Shown piece by piece: positions 32,214-37,803 of a stretch of 37,803 bases of DNA (positions within the stretch are counted from its first letter, which is position 1; every line of letters starts with the position of its first letter). The position numbers and the translations under genes are program-made. The DNA is from Schoenoplectus triqueter (Eukaryota > Streptophyta > Magnoliopsida > Poales > Cyperaceae): contig CAXKVV010001228.1 in the NCBI GenBank assembly GCA_964058805.1, forward strand, positions 1 to 37,803, given 5' to 3'. Below the pieces are notes generated by a model. It had not been told where the DNA came from. It was given only the letters and a program-made list of their open reading frames with translations, and did no database searches.

Positions 32214-35200
32214 TGTGTATTTATGAGGCCAAAAATATTATAATAGGCATAATTTGGAGTAGTTACGTTAATTTTCATGAAATTATATGTAGTTATGCGG
32301 CCAAATAAATTGAAAAACACAAAAAACTTGTTTAAACAGCTGTTTTTAATGCATCTTACTTATGTTTTCTGCAAAATTAGTGTCATAGAATGTTTTATAT
32401 TGAAGTATTAATTGGATATTCTTTTAATAGGTATAATTAGGAGTAAATATATTAGTTTTCACGAAAAAAATGAGTATTTAGGATGCAACAAATGTTGAAA
32501 ATGTTAAACAATTTATTTAAACGGCAGTTTCTAATGCATCATACCATAATTCTTCACAAAATTAGTGTCGTGGAATATTCATTTCGAAGTATTAATCAGA
32601 AATCCTTATAATAGACATAATGATGAGTAACTATATCAATTTGCACAAAATTATGAGTAGTTATGCGGCCAGAACTTTTGAAAAACTCAAACAACTTGTT
32701 TAAACTGTTGTTTTTAATGTATCCTACTTATGTTTTGTGCAAAATCAGTGTGGTAGAATTTTCATATCGAAGTGTTAATGGGATAATCTTTTAATAGGCA
32801 TAATTAGGAGTAATTATATTAATATTCACGAAATTATGTGCAGTTTTGCGGCCAGCAATGTTGAAAAATTCAAACTACTTTTTAAATAGCAGTTTCTAAT
32901 GCATCTTACAAATGATTTGAGAAAAAATATTGCCGCGGAATATTCATATCGAGGTGTTAATTGAACCGTCCAATAATAGGATGAATTAGTAGTGATTATA
33001 TCAATTTGCACCAAATTATATGTAGTTATGCCGCCAAATTTTTTGAAAAAGTCAAACAACTTGTTTAAACAGCAGTTTTTATTACTTATGTTTTGTACCA
33101 AATTACTGTTGTAGAATATTCATGTCGTTGTGTTAATTAAATAATCTTATATTAGGTATAATTTGGAGTAATTATATTAATTTTCACGAAATTATGTGTT
33201 TTTAGGCGTCCAGAAATTTTAAAAACCTTAAATAACTCGTTTAAACAGGTGTTTTTAAAACTAATGTTTTCTGCAAAATTAGTGTTGTAGAATATTTAAT
33301 ATTGAAGTATTAACTGAATAATATTCTAACAGGTATAATAAGGAGTAAATATATTAGTTTTCGTGAAATTATGTGTATTTATTAGGCAATAATTGTAGAA
33401 AATCCTAAATAACTTGTTTAAACAGCAGTTTCTAATGCATCTTACTATTATTGTGCAAGAAAAACAGTGTTGTAGGATATTCATTTCGGAGTGTTAATTA
33501 GACAATATTATAATAGGCATAATGAGGAGTTATTATATCAATTTGCACGAAATTATGTGTAGATATGCGGCCAAAAAATTATAAAGAGTCAAACAACTTG
33601 TTTTAACTGTTGTTTTTCAAGAATCCTATTTATTTTTTGTGCAATATTAGTGTCGTAACATGTTCATATCGAAGTGTTAATTGGATAATCTTTTGATAGG
33701 CATAATTAGGATTAATTATATTAATTTTCACGAAATTATGCGTAGTTATGCGGCCAAAAGTTTAAAAAGAGTCAAACAACTTGTTTTAACTGCTGTTTTT
33801 CAAGGATCCTACTTATGTTTTGTGCAATATTAGTGTCGTAACATGTTCATATTGAAATGTTAACTGGATAATCTTTTTATAGGCATAATTAGGATTAATT
33901 ATATATTAATTTGCACGAAATTATGCATAGTTATGCGGCAAAAAATTTAGAAAGAGCCAAACAACTTGTTTTAAGTGCTGTTTTTCAAGAATCCTACTTA
34001 TGTTTTGTGCAATATTAGTGTCGTAACATGTTCATATCGAAGTGTTAATTGGAGAATCTTTTAATACGTATAGATAGGGGTAATTATGTTATTTTTCACG
34101 AAATTATTTGTAGTTATGAGGCCAAAAATATTTAAAAACTCAAACAACTTATTTTAAATAGCAGTTTCTAATGCATCTTACTTATGTTTTTTGAAACTTT
34201 AGCGTCGTAGCATATTCATATCAAAGTGTTAATTGGACAATATTATAATAGGCATAATTAGGAGTAATTACGTTAATTTGCAGGAAATTATATGTAGTTA
34301 TGCGGCCAAACAAATTGAAAAACTCAAAAAACTTGTTTAAACAGCTGTTTTTAATGCACCTTACTTATGTTTTCTGCTAAATTAGTGTTGTAGAATATTT
34401 AACACTGAAGTATTAATTGAATAATCTCCTAATAGGTATAATTAGGAGTAAATATATTAGTTTTTATGAAATTATGTGTATCTATTAGGCAATAATTGTA
34501 GAAAATCCTAAACAACTCGTTTAAACAGCAGTTTCTAATGCATCATACTATTATTGTACAAAAAAAATAGTGTTCTAGGATATTCATTTTGGAGTGTTAA
34601 TTGGACAATCTTATAATAGGCATAATGGGGAGTAATTATATCAATTTGCACGAAATTATGTGTAGTTATGCGGCCAAAAATTTAAAAAGAGTCAAACAAG
34701 TTGTTTTAACTGCTGTTTTTCAAGAATCCTATTTATATTTTGTGCAATATTAGTGTCGTAACATGTTCATATCGAAGTGCTAATTGGATAATCTTTTGAT
34801 AGGCATAATTAGGATTAATTATATAAATTTGCACGAAATTATGTGTAGTTATGCGGCCAACAAATTTTAAAGAGTCAAACAACTTGTTTTGACTGCTGTT
34901 TTTCAAGAATCCTATTTATATTTTGTACAATATTAGTATCGTAACATGTTCACATCGAAGTGTTAATTGGATAATCTTTTGATAGGCATCATTAGGATTA
35001 ATTATATTAATTTGCACGAAATTATACGTAGTTATGCGGGCCAAAAATTTAAAAATTGTCAAACAACTTGTTTTAACTGCTGTTTTTCAAGGATCCTACT
35101 TATGTTTTGTGCAATGGTAGTGTCGTAACATGTTCATATTGAAGTGTTAACTGGATAATCTTTCTATAGGCATAATTAGGATTAATTATATCAATTTGCA

Positions 35201-37803
35201 CGAAATTATGCGTAGTTATGCGGCCAAAAATTTAGAAAGAGCCAAACAACTTGTTTTAACTGTTGTTTTTCAAGAATCCTACTTATGTTTTGTGCAATGT
35301 TAGTGTCGTAACATGTTCATATCGAAGCGTTAATTGGAGAATCTTTTAATACGTATAGTTAGGGGTGGTTATATTATTTTTCACGAAATTATGTGTATTT
35401 ATGAGGCCAAAAATATTTAAAAACTCAAACAACTTATTTTAAATAGCAGTTTCTAATGCATCTTACTTATGTTTTTTTGAAACTTTAGCGTCGTAGCATA
35501 TTCATATCAAAGTGTTAATTGGAAATATTATAATAGGCATAATTTGGAGTAATTACGTTAATTTTCATGAAATTATATGTAGTTATGCGGCCAAACAAAT
35601 TGAAAAACACAAAAAACTTGTTTAAACAGCTGTTTTTAATGCATCTTACTTATGTTTTCTGCAAAATTAGTGTCATAGAATGTTTTATATTGAAGTATTA
35701 ATTGGATATTCTTTTAATAGGTATAATTAGGAGTAAATATATTAGTTTTCACGAAAAAAATGAGTATTTAGGATGCAACAAATGTTGAAAATGTTAAACA
35801 ATTTATTTAAACGGCAGTTTCTAATGCATCATACCATAATTCTTCACAAAATTAGTGTCGTGGAATATTCATTTCGAAGTATTAATCAGAAATCCTTATA
35901 ATAGACATAATGATGAGTAACTATATCAATTTGCACAAAATTATGAGTAGTTATGCGGCCAGAACTTTTGAAAAACTCAAACAACTTGTTTAAACTGTTG
36001 TTTTTAATGTATCCTACTTATGTTTTGTGCAAAATCAGTGTGGTAGAATTTTCATATCGAAGTGTTAATGGGATAATCTTTTAATAGGCATAATTAGGAG
36101 TAATTATATTAATATTCACGAAATTATGTGCAGTTTTGCGGCCAGCAATGTTGAAAAATTCAAACTACTTTATAAATAGCAGTTTCTAATGCATCTTACA
36201 AATGATTTGAGAAAAAATATTGCCGCGGAATATTCATATCGAGGTGTTAATTGAACCGTCCAATAATAGGATGAATTAGTAGTGATTATATCAATTTGCA
36301 CCAAATTATATGTAGTTATGCCGCCAAATTTTTTGAAAAAGTCAAACAACTTGTTTAAACAGCAGTTTTTATTACTTATGTTTTGTACCAAATTACTGTT
36401 GTAGAATATTCATGTCGTTGTGTTAATTAAACAATCTTATATTAGGTATAATTTGGAGTAATTATATTAATTTTCACGAAATTATGTGTTTTTAGGCGTC
36501 CAGAAATTTTAAAAACCTTAAATAACTCGTTTAAACAGGTGTTTTTAAAACTAATGTTTTCTGCAAAATTAGTGTTGTAGAATATTTAATATTGAAGTAT
36601 TAACTGAATAATATTCTAACAGGTATAATAAGGAGTAAATATATTAGTTTTCGTGAAATTATGTGTATTTATTAGGCAATAATTGTAGAAAATCCTAAAT
36701 AACTTGTTTAAACAGCAGTTTCTAATGCATCTTACTATTATTGTGCAAGAAAAACAGTGTTGTAGGATATTCATTTCGGAGTGTTAATTAGACAATATTA
36801 TAATAGGCATAATGAGGAGTTATTATATCAATTTGCACGAAATTATGTGTAGATATGCGGCCAAAAAATTATAAAGAGTCAAACAACTTGTTTTAACTGC
36901 TGTTTTTCAAGAATCCTATTTATTTTTTGTGCAATATTAGTGTCGTAACATGTTCATATCGAAGTGTTAATTGGATAATCTTTTGATAGGCATAATTAGG
37001 ATTAATTATATTAATTTTCACGAAATTATGCGTAGTTATGCGGCCAAAAGTTTAAAAAGAGTCAAACAACTTGTTTTAACTGCTGTTTTTCAAGGATCCT
37101 ACTTATGTTTTGTGCAATATTAGTGTCGTAACATGTTCATATTGAAGTGTTAACTGGATAATCTTTTTATAGGCATAATTAGGATTAATTATATATTAAT
37201 TTGCACGAAATTATGCATAGTTATGCGGCAAAAAATTTAGAAAGAGCCAAACAACTTGTTTTAAGTGCTGTTTTTCAAGAATCCTACTTATGTTTTGTGC
37301 AATATTAGTGTCGTAACATGTTCATATCGAAGTGTTAATTGGAGAATCTTTTAATACGTATAGATAGGGGTAATTATGTTATTTTTCACGAAATTATTTG
37401 TAGTTATGAGGCCAAAAATATTTAAAAACTCAAACAACTTATTTTAAATAGCAGTTTCTAATGCATCTTACTTATGTTTTTTGAAACTTTAGCGTCGTAG
37501 CATATTCATATCAAAGTGTTAATTGGACAATATTATAATAGGCATAATTAGGAGTAATTACGTTAATTTGCAGGAAATTATATGTAGTTATGCGGCCAAA
37601 CAAATTGAAAAACTCAAAAAACTTGTTTAAACAGCTGTTTTTAATGCACCTTACTTATGTTTTCTGCTAAATTAGTGTTGTAGAATATTTAACACTGAAG
37701 TATTAATTGAATAATCTCCTAATAGGTATAATTAGGAGTAAATATATTAGTTTTTATGAAATTATGTGTATCTATTAGGCAATAATTGTAGAAAATCCTA
37801 AAC
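32214..37803. repeat. Satellite array: ~183-bp monomers in an 18-mer higher-order repeat of 3,290 bp
   Basis: Monomers share landmarks in order: GTTATGCGGCCAAA, TCAAACAACTTGTTT, GCTGTTTTT, TACTTATGTTTTGTGCAA, TTAGTGTCGTA, TTCATATCGAAGTGTTAATTGG, ATAGGCATAATTAGGA, CACGAAATTATG. Landmark spacing runs from 176 to 185 bp. The GCGGCC landmark at 32297 recurs with the same neighbours at 35587, and TGAGTATTTAGGATGCAAC at 32471 recurs at 35761. The offset is 3,290 bp throughout, enclosing 18 monomers. The array continues past the window end. The two visible higher-order copies differ at only about six positions noticed over about 2.3 kb. It encodes nothing; frames at 32826-33101 and 36170-36391 are the same satellite segment read twice. 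Confidence 0.95.

Noticed and set aside
32826..33101. 91-codon minus-strand frame, repeated at 36170-36391
   Set aside because: It is a satellite monomer segment read twice. Its conservation comes from the 3,290-bp repeat, not from coding constraint.
32214..37803. Regularly spaced repeats resembling a CRISPR array or rDNA spacer
   Set aside because: The monomers are about 183 bp, contiguous and without unique spacers. No rRNA sequence is nearby and the DNA is plant nuclear.
1..37803. tRNA, rRNA, riboswitch, telomere repeats or operon-type signals
   Set aside because: None was seen on reading both strands. The prokaryotic signals do not apply to this plant-type sequence.

Overview
The window looks like nuclear DNA of a eudicot plant. 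It is AT-rich, has spliced genes with GT-AG introns, many MITE-type transposons and LTR-retrotransposon and CACTA debris, and ends in satellite DNA. The species cannot be named from what is visible. Two protein-coding genes can be assembled with intact frames, both on the minus strand.

Gene 1 (10777 down to 4868) is a five-exon TRICHOME BIREFRINGENCE-LIKE gene of 349 codons, close to the TBL41-43 group. This family comprises Golgi polysaccharide O-acetyltransferases. Its GDS and DxxH motifs are intact. Intron 2 is 3.6 kb and filled with foldback elements and a short tandem duplication. Gene 2 (coding exons 30961 down to 26501, with a predicted 5'UTR exon near 31.66-31.69 kb) encodes a 534-residue acidic protein. 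Its middle is built from five tandemly duplicated phase-1 exon cassettes, followed by an older exon duplication that left a dead exon. The protein ends in D-W-E-I-V, which fits an ATG8-interacting motif. An ATI3-like identity is possible but unproven.

Region by region: 1-4.4 kb is AT-rich, with a possible LTR-retrotransposon relic and foldback repeats. 4.9-10.8 kb is gene 1. 10.8-12.7 kb is its upstream region and AT-rich spacer. A 578-bp hAT MITE lies at 12.7-13.3 kb. A decayed CACTA-like element carrying an Ulp1-protease relic lies at 14.25-17.1 kb. A 1.2-kb palindrome made of two retrotransposon 5' ends (LTR, primer-binding site, gag start) in head-to-head orientation lies at 18.76-19.99 kb. 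A second hAT MITE (21.2-21.5 kb), a Mutator-like MITE with 9-bp target duplications (23.4-23.8 kb) and a GC-rich hAT candidate (24.5-25.3 kb) follow. Gene 2 occupies 26.5-31.7 kb.

From about 32.21 kb to the window end there is a satellite array with monomers of about 183 bp. They are organised in an 18-monomer higher-order repeat of 3,290 bp, and about 1.7 copies are visible. The array starts only about 0.5 kb upstream of the predicted 5' end of gene 2. The genes do not form a pathway together. The most unusual features are the exon-cassette gene, the higher-order satellite beside it, and the retroelement palindrome.
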